Of a stretch of DNA of 16,820 bases, positions 6,679 to 13,758 are shown piece by piece. Location: positions 1 to 16,820 of the forward strand of contig CAZLBV010000223.1 of the NCBI GenBank assembly GCA_964557845.1. The letters run 5' to 3'. Positions within the stretch are counted from its first letter, which is position 1. The number at the start of each line of letters is the position of its first letter. The notes below the pieces were generated by a model. It worked only from the letters and a program-made list of their open reading frames with translations. It made no database searches and had not been told where the DNA came from. This DNA is from CAZLBV01 sp964557845. Its GTDB lineage: Bacteria > Acidobacteriota > Aminicenantia > Aminicenantales > Aminicenantaceae. The position numbers and the translations under genes were made by a program.

Positions 6679-8148
6679 TTATTCCAGAAAAGATTCGAGT
6701 TTTTTGCTGTGGCGGGAACTTTTGAGTTTTCTTATGGCTTTTTCCTGTATTTGTCTGACTCTTTCCCGGGTGACTTTATACTGCTGCCCGACTTCCTCAA
6801 GGGTATGCTCATTACCATCTCCCAACCCAAATCTCATTTTTAAAATATTTGCTTCTCGCTCGGTGTATGATCCCAGTGCGGCATAGATCTTCTCTCTCAA
6901 ATTAACAAGAATAACTTCATCAGAAGGCGATGGTATGTTTTTATCCTCGATGAAATCACTTAGATAACTTTCTTCTTCTTCTCCAACCGGAGTCTCAAGA
7001 GAAAGGGGAACCTGTGCTATTTTCATGATTTTTTGTACTTTATCGAAAGGCAAATCCATCTTTATGGCAATTTCTTCTGAAGTTGGTTCTCTTCCAATTT
7101 CCTGAACAAGATTTTTAACAACTCTGCTTAACCTGTTAATGATTTCGATCATGTGTACGGGTATTCTAATTGTCCTTGCTTGGTCTGCCAAGGCACGGGT
7201 TATCGCTTGTCTTATCCACCAGTGCGCATAAGTTGAAAATTTATATCCTCTCCTGTATTCAAATTTATCCACCGCTGTGATCAGGCCTAAGTTTCCCTCC
7301 TGGATCAAATCAAGAAACTGAACCCCAAAATTACTGTATCTTCTGGCGATAGAGAACACAAGTCTTAAATTAGAAGAGATAAGCTCATTTTTTGCTTGAT
7401 TACACATCTTTTTTCCTCTCCAGATATCCTGCATGATCTTTCGTAATCCTTCAGAATCAAATCCGATTTCTCTTCTGTTGATCAAGAGGCCTCTATTTAT
7501 ATCCTTCATCTGGAGGTTTAATTCATTTTTCTTTTCTTTGATATGGGTTTCTTTGGAGGCGTCCTTTATGTCTTTCTTCATTGTCTCTAATTCGTCAATG
7601 GATCTGAGCTTTTCCTGTAGAATCTTGATCAGGTTTTCTCGGTAAGCTGATCTTAAATTCATGCCCTGTACTAAACGGCTTATCTTGACCATAAGGCGCT
7701 TGTGGGCCATCTTATATTTTTTGGATACCGTAATCTCATCCAAACGGGCATTTAACTTTCTCATTTCCACGATGCTGGCAAGAACCTTCCTCTTGTTGCA
7801 TTCACTTTCTCCTTTTGGGAGTTCCTTTTCAGTAATTTCGAACACGGTATGAATAAATCCATCATCTCCATTCAATTTTTCTTCCATAGAAATAAGATGA
7901 TTATGAATGTATCTGGTTTTGGAAAGGGCTCTGGTAACAATTTCTTCCCCTCTCTCAATTTCCTTTGCCAGAAGTAATTCTCCCTCTCTTGTCAGGATTG
8001 GGATGCGCCCCATTTCTTTCATGTAGAGTTTGAGAGGATCAAAATTTATCTCTGGTCCTACAGACCAAATTACTAAAGGTCTGTGCTTTGCAGAGTTGAC
8101 TTCTTTCTTTCTGTCGGAAATTTTTAGCTCATGATCCTGTGTTGACAA
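6679..8148 (-). CDS. rpoD: RNA polymerase sigma factor, RpoD/SigA family
   Basis: Sigma-70 family initiation factor of 489 residues that directs RNA polymerase to -10/-35 promoters. Region 1.2 is at 37-68 (DPLKLYMKEMGRIPILTREGE), a non-conserved helical insert at about 70-240, regions 2.1-2.4 at 252-332 (NLRLVFSIARRY, QFLDLIQEGNLGL, KFSTYAHWWIRQAITR), region 3 at about 333-410, and region 4 at 413-478 with the helix-turn-helix HTLEEVGQQYKVTRERVRQI. The -10-reading residues of region 2.4 are kept, although the usual ATWW reads AHWW. Region 1.1 is absent, and the insert and region 2.1 are somewhat divergent, so it may be a second RpoD-type factor rather than the primary one. The apparent start is TTG with GGAG 8 nt upstream. 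The frame stays open about 19 codons above it without another start codon, and the next Met lies inside region 1.2. Confidence 0.92.
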   Translation of the reverse strand: MSTQDHELKISDRKKEVNSAKHRPLVIWSVGPEINFDPLKLYMKEMGRIPILTREGELLLAKEIERGEEIVTRALSKTRYIHNHLISMEEKLNGDDGFIHTVFEITEKELPKGESECNKRKVLASIVEMRKLNARLDEITVSKKYKMAHKRLMVKISRLVQGMNLRSAYRENLIKILQEKLRSIDELETMKKDIKDASKETHIKEKKNELNLQMKDINRGLLINRREIGFDSEGLRKIMQDIWRGKKMCNQAKNELISSNLRLVFSIARRYSNFGVQFLDLIQEGNLGLITAVDKFEYRRGYKFSTYAHWWIRQAITRALADQARTIRIPVHMIEIINRLSRVVKNLVQEIGREPTSEEIAIKMDLPFDKVQKIMKIAQVPLSLETPVGEEEESYLSDFIEDKNIPSPSDEVILVNLREKIYAALGSYTEREANILKMRFGLGDGNEHTLEEVGQQYKVTRERVRQIQEKAIRKLKSSRHSKKLESFLE

Positions 8149-8215
8149 TTTTATTACTCCAAGGGAAGAAAATTTTGGTCCATCAGCATCTGAAGCAACT
8201 GCTTATTAGGTTATA

Positions 8216-8286
8216 TTTCTTCTTTTCCTTTTTTCTCTTTTCCTCTTTTCTTTCTCCCGTTCTCTCTTCTGTTTTTCTTTTCTCTT
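8216..8286 (-). other. Polypurine tract in the sigma factor leader
   Basis: On the plus strand 8216-8286 is pyrimidine except for G at 8259 and 8271, with 8216-8258 pure C/T. The sigma factor mRNA therefore carries an A/G-only stretch about 70-140 nt before its start. It is not coding in any frame that I can support. Such tracts can be unstructured ribosome or protein landing sites in RNA, or form triplex in DNA; function here is unknown. Confidence 0.6.
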
Positions 8287-8430
8287 ATATTTTTTCATTT
8301 ATCATTCTTTTCAGAAATTAAGCAAAGATCCAAGGATCCACGAACACAAATCCATCCTTTGGATACACAATTAAAACACATCTTCAGATTTGTTCACACT
8401 ATCAAGGAAAGTCCCCCCCAAATTTCAGAG

Positions 8431-8454
8431 TAAAAAATTCTCCTCTTTCAGAGG
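8431..8454 (-). terminator. Short terminator-like hairpin in the sigma factor leader
   Basis: On the minus strand a perfect 5-bp stem, CCTCT/AGAGG with loop GAA (8454-8442), is followed by AGAA and six T (8437-8432). It sits about 26 nt downstream of the candidate sigma promoter -10 and 120 nt after the stop of the propeller lipoprotein gene. It could end the upstream transcript or act as an attenuator in the leader. The stem is short, so strength is doubtful. Confidence 0.4.
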
Positions 8455-8479
8455 TTATTGAGGGAGTGAGGACAGTCTG

Positions 8480-8508
8480 ATAGTACCATAGAACCCATTT
8501 CCTGTCAA
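8480..8508 (-). promoter_or_regulatory. Candidate promoter of the sigma factor gene
   Basis: The minus strand has a perfect -35 TTGACA (8508-8503), a 17-nt spacer, and TACTAT (8485-8480) matching four of six -10 bases. It would give a leader of about 325 nt before the sigma factor start. The 8149-8574 gap otherwise holds the hairpin and the polypurine tract; no gene was recognised there. Confidence 0.45.
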
Positions 8509-8574
8509 AATATGTTTGCTGTCACCATTATTGTAGTGGACCAGCATGATTCAGGAGGGAATAAAGTTTATCTC

Positions 8575-9753
8575 TCACTTAATCCCGTCGTACTCCAAAC
8601 GAAATGCCAGAACTTTATTATAATCTCTTCTGTTAATTGCATAGAAAAGCTGCTGAGAATCCATACAGCGAATATCATAACCCAGGTTTTCTCCGAGCTT
8701 TGAGTAGGTTAAAAATTTACCTTCCTGATCGTACATCTCCACTCCGATTTCAAAGAGATCCTTTGATCTACGGATACTAATAAAATTTACGAGGTAGCCG
8801 TTCGACAATTGATATAAGCCCAATGAGCTTAAATGTGTTTTCCCGACAAAAGCGGTCCCCCGCCCAAAGGATTTAAAATCGTAGTCTTTGTCTTTTATAT
8901 TCATGGCTTTATCGACATCATGGTACACTTTAACTGCATAAGGTTGATTGAGGTCTGATTCTCTGTGTATGACTTTTTTTAACTCTTTGTTTTTATAAAT
9001 ATAGATCTGATTATCGTAAAAAGATTTTGTATAGAGGACGTCGCCATTCTGTTGGTAGACACAGTTGCCCGGGTCAAAGAGTAAAGAAAACTCTTCAAAT
9101 TCCCGGTTGTCAATAATTTCATAATCAATGTAAGATTCCATTAAATTCCAGTCGTTATCGAATTTATGGAATAATTTAAGGCTTTCGCCTAATTTTCCAA
9201 AGAGAATAATATTTCCATTTTCACTAAATATTTCCGAAGGAAGAATCCATGAATCCTTTATTATTTTGGTTGTGGTTTTTATGTGTTTTCCTTCATCTGA
9301 AAAAATGGAAATTCGCGCCTGCATATCATCGAAAACGATCAACTCATCTTGCGGTGTCACAGAAAGAGTGCTGATACTCTGGAATTCACCGGGACCCTGT
9401 CCTGGCCTGCCGATTTTCAGCAGGTACTCACCTGCTTTGTTGAATTTTCGGATCTCCTTTAGTTCTCTATCAGCAATATAAATATCTCCTTTACTGTTCA
9501 CGGCTGTATCGGAAATATACACGAACAAGAATTCCTCGGGACCGTCCAGTTGTCCGATCTGGAGTTCTTGTTTGATGGTAATCTCGGAGTTTTCTTTTGT
9601 ATCCCAAAGTCCCTGATTGGGATTTTTAACCATTGTCACTCCACCAATTTCCTCTATGGTCCCCTGCCACTCCTGTTTTTGCTGGCTGCAGGAGACAAGA
9701 ATGAACAGCAGGACAGCCGAAGCGATTTTTGCTTTCATCATCGCAACTCCCAT
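8575..9753 (-). CDS. 6-bladed beta-propeller lipoprotein
   Basis: Exported lipoprotein of up to 392 residues. The signal peptide ends in a lipobox, ILVSC, with the acylated cysteine at C22. The rest is a run of four-stranded blades typical of the NHL-like '6-bladed beta-propeller' family: GDIYIADRELKEIRKFNKAGEYLLKIG, the family hallmark GxxGxGPGEF near 115-124, and later blades such as NGYLVNFISIRR and VEMYDQEGKFL. Full length for this family. Such proteins are usually surface or periplasmic binding proteins of unknown ligand. Two starts are possible: ATG at 9753 after AAGGAAAT, or ATG at 9741 with GGGAG five bases before; the second gives a more usual signal peptide. It is divergent from a truncated paralogue. 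Its promoter is nearly identical to that of the AbiE operon. Confidence 0.88.
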   Translation of the reverse strand: MGVAMMKAKIASAVLLFILVSCSQQKQEWQGTIEEIGGVTMVKNPNQGLWDTKENSEITIKQELQIGQLDGPEEFLFVYISDTAVNSKGDIYIADRELKEIRKFNKAGEYLLKIGRPGQGPGEFQSISTLSVTPQDELIVFDDMQARISIFSDEGKHIKTTTKIIKDSWILPSEIFSENGNIILFGKLGESLKLFHKFDNDWNLMESYIDYEIIDNREFEEFSLLFDPGNCVYQQNGDVLYTKSFYDNQIYIYKNKELKKVIHRESDLNQPYAVKVYHDVDKAMNIKDKDYDFKSFGRGTAFVGKTHLSSLGLYQLSNGYLVNFISIRRSKDLFEIGVEMYDQEGKFLTYSKLGENLGYDIRCMDSQQLFYAINRRDYNKVLAFRLEYDGIK

Positions 9754-9792
9754 ATTTCCTTTGATTAAGCTTTAGCTTTATTGATTAGATAA

Positions 9793-9821
9793 AATATAAC
9801 ACTTTTCACATAATATGTCGA
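9793..9821 (-). promoter_or_regulatory. Promoter of the propeller lipoprotein gene, with ACATANTATGTCGA element
   Basis: On the minus strand TCGACA (9821-9816) and TATATT (9798-9793) are 17 nt apart, each matching five of six consensus bases. The spacer includes an odd palindrome (ACATA-N-TATGT). Read on the plus strand, ACATAATATGTCGA is at 9808-9821. The block matches the AbiE operon promoter at nearly every position from the -35 through the -10. Only one copy of the element is clear here; the second arm present at the AbiE operon is missing or decayed. Confidence 0.65.
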
Positions 9822-9965
9822 AAACTATTCAAGATTGTTTAAAGCGGAATCAGACTCAGATAATTATCTGAATTTAATGCATTTATATGAATTTTTCACA
9901 ATATACTTCCCTTTAGGCTTATGTTTTTTATTCCAAAAATAAGATCTTATTTTTTTCGATTAATT

Positions 9966-10088
9966 ATGGACGCCTATAAAGAATTTTATAGAAGCGATAA
10001 TGCGATAAAGAAAAAATATGAAAATGATGTTAAAATTCTCTTTGTTTACAAGGGAATAAAATCTATTGATCGTTGTATATTTAAATGA
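9966..10088 (+). CDS. Possible 40-residue small protein (doubtful)
   Basis: A short open frame in the 399-nt gap between the two propeller genes encodes MDAYKEFYRSDNAIKKKYEN and on to an ISRC-less end KSIDRCIFK. It is lysine-rich and protein-like in composition, but there is no ribosome site, and an alternative ATG at 9921 would add a less protein-like 15-residue extension. It could be a relic or chance. Nothing else beyond the promoter at 9793-9821 was recognised in the gap. Confidence 0.18.
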   Translation: MDAYKEFYRSDNAIKKKYENDVKILFVYKGIKSIDRCIFK

Positions 10089-10152
10089 AAGGGTTCTATT
10101 TTGCTTTAATGGGAGCATCAGATTGCATGTCAAATGATAATTTAGGGGAAGC

Positions 10153-11028
10153 ATGAGTAAAAAAAAGCAAAGGCTCGGATCAAACGCTGTTTTGATTTTA
10201 TTTGTTGTTGTTTTTACTGCATATTATACACAAAAATCAGAAAAAAATGAAGAGATTGAAGTAACCGATGATTTTGAAGTGGTTGTAAATCCTGAAACGC
10301 CAAAAAATCAAGACGCAGGCCAAATTGTATTATTGGAGGAAGAACTGCGAATAAGAGATGATGGAGAGCGTGCTGTGTTCTATGCGCCTCAAAAACTCAC
10401 CATAATGGAGGATGGTTCTCTTATCTTTATTGATGAAGCCCTTTATAAATACAATAAAAATGGTCAAATCGACTTTATTATAAATAAGCCAGGTAAAGGA
10501 CCAGGAGAATATAATCATGCGGGAATATTTTTTATTATGAATGATCACATTCGTTTACAGGCGTGGGATCCTCCCAAGATTTTGGATTACGAGATGGATG
10601 GAGATTATGTAAAAGAAATACGTACAGAAATAGTGAGGCCGTTATTTTTTGTAAGATACATAAATGGCAAAATTTATGCTATTAAACCTGGAGTTTCTTT
10701 CAATGAATTTGTCAAAAAAGCTGGATTCGTAGATATTCCTTATGCTTTATATGAGGTAAAAGAAAATTTCCAAAACATGAAACTCATATACGATTTCCCA
10801 GTTAGTCACTATATTAGTCACTATAATAACCAGGGCAGATGGTCACGAAGAGTCATGTTCGATGTGGCCGTATCCGGGCATTATCTTTTTATTTTGAATT
10901 CTGATGTGTATAAAATTGAAAAGTTCGATCTGCTGCAGCGGAAAGTCGAATGTATTTTCAAAAGAGATTACCAGCGGGTTAAAGATGACATAAATTATAT
11001 TTCTATATCAGTTTGTAAATGGTGCTAA
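10153..11028 (+). CDS. 6-bladed beta-propeller protein, C-terminally truncated
   Basis: Paralogue of the divergent lipoprotein, 291 residues instead of about 390. Residues 11-25 form a hydrophobic signal or anchor without a lipobox cysteine. Blades then follow (GSLIFIDEALYKYNKNGQIDFI), with the family hallmark KPGKGPGEY at about 112-120 and later YLFILNSDVYKIEKFDLLQRKVECIFKRDYQRVK. At that point relatives continue for another one or two blades, but here the frame ends with an unrelated-looking tail, DDINYISISVCKWC. The next 140 nt contain no continuation in any frame. The ring could not close as a normal six-bladed propeller, so this is probably a decaying gene. The start is sound, with TAGGGGAAG just before the ATG. 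The next gene downstream is on the opposite strand. Confidence 0.75.
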   Translation: MSKKKQRLGSNAVLILFVVVFTAYYTQKSEKNEEIEVTDDFEVVVNPETPKNQDAGQIVLLEEELRIRDDGERAVFYAPQKLTIMEDGSLIFIDEALYKYNKNGQIDFIINKPGKGPGEYNHAGIFFIMNDHIRLQAWDPPKILDYEMDGDYVKEIRTEIVRPLFFVRYINGKIYAIKPGVSFNEFVKKAGFVDIPYALYEVKENFQNMKLIYDFPVSHYISHYNNQGRWSRRVMFDVAVSGHYLFILNSDVYKIEKFDLLQRKVECIFKRDYQRVKDDINYISISVCKWC

Positions 11029-11076
11029 TAAATGGGACTAAAAACAAATAAATATAGATCAAGCCTTATAAAAAAA

Positions 11077-11118
11077 GTACCGTCTCTATTGTCTCCAGGA
11101 GAAACAGAGTTTTTTTAA
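11077..11118 (+). terminator. Weak terminator-like structure after the truncated propeller gene
   Basis: After the propeller gene, TCTC-CAG-GAGA forms a short stem that can be extended imperfectly by flanking CTCT/AGAG, followed by seven T. Stems are interrupted, so this is a low-confidence call. Confidence 0.28.
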
Positions 11119-11171
11119 GAGGTTATTTGTTTTTAAGGTTTATCGGGAAATTTTTAATCCCTGATCCAAAC

Positions 11172-12038
11172 TTATACAATCTTAATTCGAGTGGCGACTT
11201 CCCGGAAAAAGTCTCTAGACCACAAGGAAAGTGATTCAGTATTTTTGACAAAGGGTTCCACGTCTTTTCGCATTTGCTCTATGTTGATCTGGTTGATTCT
11301 TTGAGAAAGTTTTTCATGAAAGTCCTCTTCTGTAAAGATTGTTTTCTTTTCCCAATGGCCGGTTTGACGCATTCTCTGTTCAAGATGAAAAAGATGCAGT
11401 TCGGGATGATTTGCAGCGAACCAGATAAAATCATACCAATCACGCCCTTTTATTCTGCTTTTCCATCCACGACAAAGTACAGCATGCATCTTTCCGGCAA
11501 AGAGATCAGGAAGGCTGAATGTTCTTATTGAAAACGGTATTGGGAGCAGAAGGTATTTGATGGCTGTAGAAAATTCCGGAGGAGGATCAGTATCGATTTC
11601 CAGTTTTATTTTCAATTTTTGATTTCTGGGAATTCGCTTGATAAAGTTATTATCAAGTTCAATAGTCAGCATTTGATTTCTGGTGTTAGCTTTAAGGAAG
11701 GTGGACTGTACAGCTGTTTTTTCCGATTTAGCTCTATTTTCTATATCAACTTTAAAGCCAAAAGAGCTCAATTCCTTTTTAAGAGCTTCATTATAAAAGG
11801 AAAGGTCGAATTGTTTATCCGGCTTTAAAAGCGAAAAATCCAGATCCTCAGAGAAACGGTCCAGATCATATAGAACTCTTAAAGCTGTGCCTCCATAAAA
11901 AGCGGCTTTCTCAAAAAATTTGCTTCGCCAGAGACCAAGGAGAGCAATCTCCTGCATGATCTCTCTAAGTGCCCGGATTGAATCATCTAAAGATCGAATC
12001 TTGTACTTGGAAAGAATTGTACGAATAGTCTCATTCAT
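11172..12038 (-). CDS. abiEii: AbiEii-type nucleotidyltransferase toxin (type IV TA)
   Basis: Toxin half of an AbiE system, 288 residues. Known AbiEii proteins are nucleotidyltransferases that arrest growth, some acting on tRNA ends, and are linked to phage abortive infection. The four family motifs are visible: G49-G50-T with R54, then R61-F-S-E-D65-L-D67 carrying the catalytic acids, the K183-containing AGKMHAVLCR stretch, and KGRDWYD at 197-203. The fold appears complete and undamaged. It overlaps the antitoxin gene by 8 nt (ATGAATGA), so the two are translationally coupled with the antitoxin first, as is normal for this family. Expression is presumably controlled by the promoter and inverted repeat upstream of the antitoxin gene. 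Confidence 0.92.
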   Translation of the reverse strand: MNETIRTILSKYKIRSLDDSIRALREIMQEIALLGLWRSKFFEKAAFYGGTALRVLYDLDRFSEDLDFSLLKPDKQFDLSFYNEALKKELSSFGFKVDIENRAKSEKTAVQSTFLKANTRNQMLTIELDNNFIKRIPRNQKLKIKLEIDTDPPPEFSTAIKYLLLPIPFSIRTFSLPDLFAGKMHAVLCRGWKSRIKGRDWYDFIWFAANHPELHLFHLEQRMRQTGHWEKKTIFTEEDFHEKLSQRINQINIEQMRKDVEPFVKNTESLSLWSRDFFREVATRIKIV

Positions 12039-12693
12039 GAATAGTATCCTTACCGGATTTTTGTGCTCGATTTATTAATGAACTCAAAAACCTGAGCTTG
12101 CGGGAATGATAGAGCTCAGCATATTCATTAATTTTTTTCGTGGACATTGATTTTAAAGTGCTTAATTCAATCCTTAAGTTTTCAACAAGAAATTGGTGCA
12201 TTTCTTTTTGGGAGGAAAGAGGGAGCCCTTTCTCAGTGGTTATTTTATCAGCTAAAGCCTTCTCCGGCAGTGCAATTAAAAATCCTTGGTTATGAGTTTC
12301 TTCAACCAGGGTCATACCGGATTGATAGGCTCGAATTGGGATCTTGCGGTATGTAAAAAGACCTACTGGAGTATAAAATTTCCGGGAGCGTCCAATTGTA
12401 ACCGATGTTAAGGCTTCTGCCTTCTCCGGAATAAGGCCGTAATAACTCAGGCCGTATTCAAGAGAAATATAGGATGGGCCATAGATGAGATTGGCCAATA
12501 ACTCGCGCGAATAGGGATGTTTTCGATATCGGTCCCCAAAGATATATAGACCCTTTTTGATCCGGATAATTATTCCCTTCTTGATTAGATCTGTTATTTT
12601 GTCTCTTGGATATGAGAGTTCTTGTAAAGCATTGATCAGAGTTTGGTAATCAAATATTTCTGTTTGTATGCGCTCTCTAACGTTTATATCCAT
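12031..12693 (-). CDS. abiEi: AbiEi-type antitoxin / autorepressor
   Basis: Antitoxin half of the AbiE system, 220 residues. Residues about 12-55 form a winged helix-turn-helix (TLINALQELSYPRDKITDLI, then the wing IIIRIKKGLYIFGDRYR). The remainder is the AbiEi C-terminal domain, with YISLEYGLSYYGLIPE, VTIGRSRKFYTPVGLFTYRKI and the ALPEKALADK stretch all typical. In studied type IV systems the antitoxin does not bind the toxin tightly but represses its own operon through upstream inverted repeats and counteracts toxicity by its C-terminal domain. The inverted repeat at 12736-12772 fits that role. It is the first gene of a two-gene leftward operon. The ribosome site before the ATG is weak (CAGGAATAATTGA), so translation may be modest. 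Confidence 0.9.
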   Translation of the reverse strand: MDINVRERIQTEIFDYQTLINALQELSYPRDKITDLIKKGIIIRIKKGLYIFGDRYRKHPYSRELLANLIYGPSYISLEYGLSYYGLIPEKAEALTSVTIGRSRKFYTPVGLFTYRKIPIRAYQSGMTLVEETHNQGFLIALPEKALADKITTEKGLPLSSQKEMHQFLVENLRIELSTLKSMSTKKINEYAELYHSRKLRFLSSLINRAQKSGKDTIHE

Positions 12694-12721
12694 TCAATTA
12701 TTCCTGTGCAAGCTCCAGAAA

Positions 12722-12750
12722 AATATAACACATTTTACATAGTATGTCGA
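12722..12750 (-). promoter_or_regulatory. AbiE operon promoter (TCGACA / 17 nt / TATATT)
   Basis: On the minus strand TCGACA (12750-12745) is followed by a 17-nt spacer and TATATT (12727-12722), five of six matches at each hexamer, with the -10 29 nt before the antitoxin ATG. The -35 and most of the spacer are the inner arm of the inverted repeat, so repressor binding would block polymerase directly. Confidence 0.6.
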
Positions 12751-12772
12751 GATATTATCGACATAATATGTA
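12736..12772. promoter_or_regulatory. AbiEi-type operator: 15-bp inverted repeat
   Basis: TACATAGTATGTCGA (12736-12750) and TCGACATAATATGTA (12758-12772) are inverted copies matching at 14 of 15 positions, separated by 7 bp. Each arm holds a smaller odd palindrome, ACATANTATGT. It lies 43-79 bp upstream of the antitoxin ATG and overlaps its promoter. AbiEi proteins are known to bind paired inverted repeats in this position; binding here is inference. Confidence 0.65.
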
Positions 12773-12796
12773 ATATTTAGTGTTTTTTAAGCTTTT

Positions 12797-12826
12797 TTGA
12801 TATTTTGTTTACAATAGAAGTATAAT
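12797..12826 (+). promoter_or_regulatory. Promoter of the MBL-fold hydrolase gene
   Basis: TTGATA (12797-12802) and a perfect TATAAT (12821-12826) lie 18 nt apart on the plus strand, 25-54 nt before the MBL gene ATG. It is close to, but does not overlap, the AbiE operator. Confidence 0.55.
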
Positions 12827-12850
12827 GTCTGCAAGATGAGGGAGATGTGA

Positions 12851-13522
12851 ATGGACATACATATTATAAAAGTTGGCATCAGCAACTGTTATCTTATAAG
12901 GGACCGGGGCACCGTTTTGATTGACGCAGGCGTACCTGGGAGGATTAATACATTTGAAAAAACATTCAAAAGTCTAGGTGTTGCCCCCGGTGAAATTGCC
13001 GTAATCATCATTACTCACTGTCACTGGGATCATGTGGGCTGTTTGAAAGAATTGAGAAATCTAACAGGTGCAAAAATTATCGCCCATAAAAAAGATGCTG
13101 GTTTTTTAGAAAAAGGGGAGCTGATCGTACCTCCGGGTGTGACCCGATGGGGAAAAATATTGGGGATTTTGCTAAAAGGTGTTGGCAGAAAGGCTTCAAC
13201 AGAGCCCTATAAGGTTGATATTGTTCTCGGTGAGGAAGACTACCCGCTTACGGAATTCGGCATTCCGGGAAAGATCCTTTTCACACCGGGCCATTCCCAT
13301 GGATCCATTTCTGTAGTCTTGGATACCGGGGAGGCATTTGTGGGAGATACAGCCATGAGCGGTTTTCCTCTCACTTTGGGTCCAAATCTTCCCGTCTTTG
13401 CCGAAGATCTGCCGGCTTTAAAAAACAGTTGGCAGAAACTAATAGATAATGACGCTAAGATGATCTATCCAGGCCACGGGAAGCCCTTTCACATAGAAAA
13501 ATTGATAAAAAAAATCTTGTAA
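12851..13522 (+). CDS. MBL-fold metallo-hydrolase
   Basis: Metallo-beta-lactamase-fold hydrolase, 223 residues, cytoplasmic (no signal peptide). All metal ligands of the binuclear site are visible: H56-x-H58-x-D60-H61 in THCHWDH, H148 in TPGHSHG, D166 in FVGDTA and H209 in YPGHGKPF. The order and the final PGHGKPF resemble glyoxalase II/ribonuclease-Z-superfamily hydrolases of the general COG0491 type, including hydroxyacylglutathione hydrolase-like thioesterases. A hydrophobic loop (WGKILGILLKGVG, about 100-112) between the first and second motif could shape the substrate pocket. The substrate is not readable. The start has GAGGGAG ahead of the ATG. It diverges from the AbiE operon and its stop is 2 nt from the end of a converging gene remnant. 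Confidence 0.9.
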   Translation: MDIHIIKVGISNCYLIRDRGTVLIDAGVPGRINTFEKTFKSLGVAPGEIAVIIITHCHWDHVGCLKELRNLTGAKIIAHKKDAGFLEKGELIVPPGVTRWGKILGILLKGVGRKASTEPYKVDIVLGEEDYPLTEFGIPGKILFTPGHSHGSISVVLDTGEAFVGDTAMSGFPLTLGPNLPVFAEDLPALKNSWQKLIDNDAKMIYPGHGKPFHIEKLIKKIL

Positions 13523-13524
13523 AT

Positions 13525-13752
13525 TCATTTTTGCGGCATCGCAAAAAGAGAGTTATCCAGATTACTTACATTGATTTCATAAGTATCGATTGTATATATC
13601 AAAGTTGCCAGGCTTGATTGCATTTTAAAAAGGAAGGTTGATTCCTTTAACATCACGATAATCGCTCAGGGTAAGGATCATTTCATGCTCTTGTCTCTCA
13701 TCATCCAGGTGAATCTGATGTCTTTTTGTTATAAGCAGTGATCCATGGCCGT
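13525..13752 (-). pseudogene. C-terminal remnant of a LolA-like / outer-membrane lipoprotein-sorting protein
   Basis: Reading leftward from 13752, one frame gives GHGSLLITKRHQ and ILTLSDYRDVKGINLPF, then hits TAA. Dropping one T from the T-run at 13627-13631 restores FKMQSSLATLIYTIDTYEIN and VSNLDNSLFAMPQK followed by TGA. The pattern 'YRDVxGIxxPF ... YEINV ... DxSLFAMP' is the C-terminal half of LolA-like outer-membrane lipoprotein-sorting proteins as I know them. The N-terminal half is missing: an in-frame stop lies just upstream, where the beta-barrel gene ends. So this is a truncated and frameshifted relic. It is the last element of the leftward LRR / beta-barrel unit. Confidence 0.65.
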
Positions 13753-13758
13753 TTTAAT

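Noticed and set aside
12758..12786. Outer arm of the AbiE operator as a rightward promoter for the MBL gene
   Set aside because: TCGACA is present, but the bases 17 nt later (TGTTTT) are not a -10; a much better promoter is at 12797-12826.
13528..13547. Perfect 8-bp hairpin TTTTTGCG-GCAT-CGCAAAAA after the MBL gene
   Set aside because: Its bases are explained by the coding remnant on the other strand (LFAMPQK), only three G/C pairs are present, and no U-run follows the stem in either direction.
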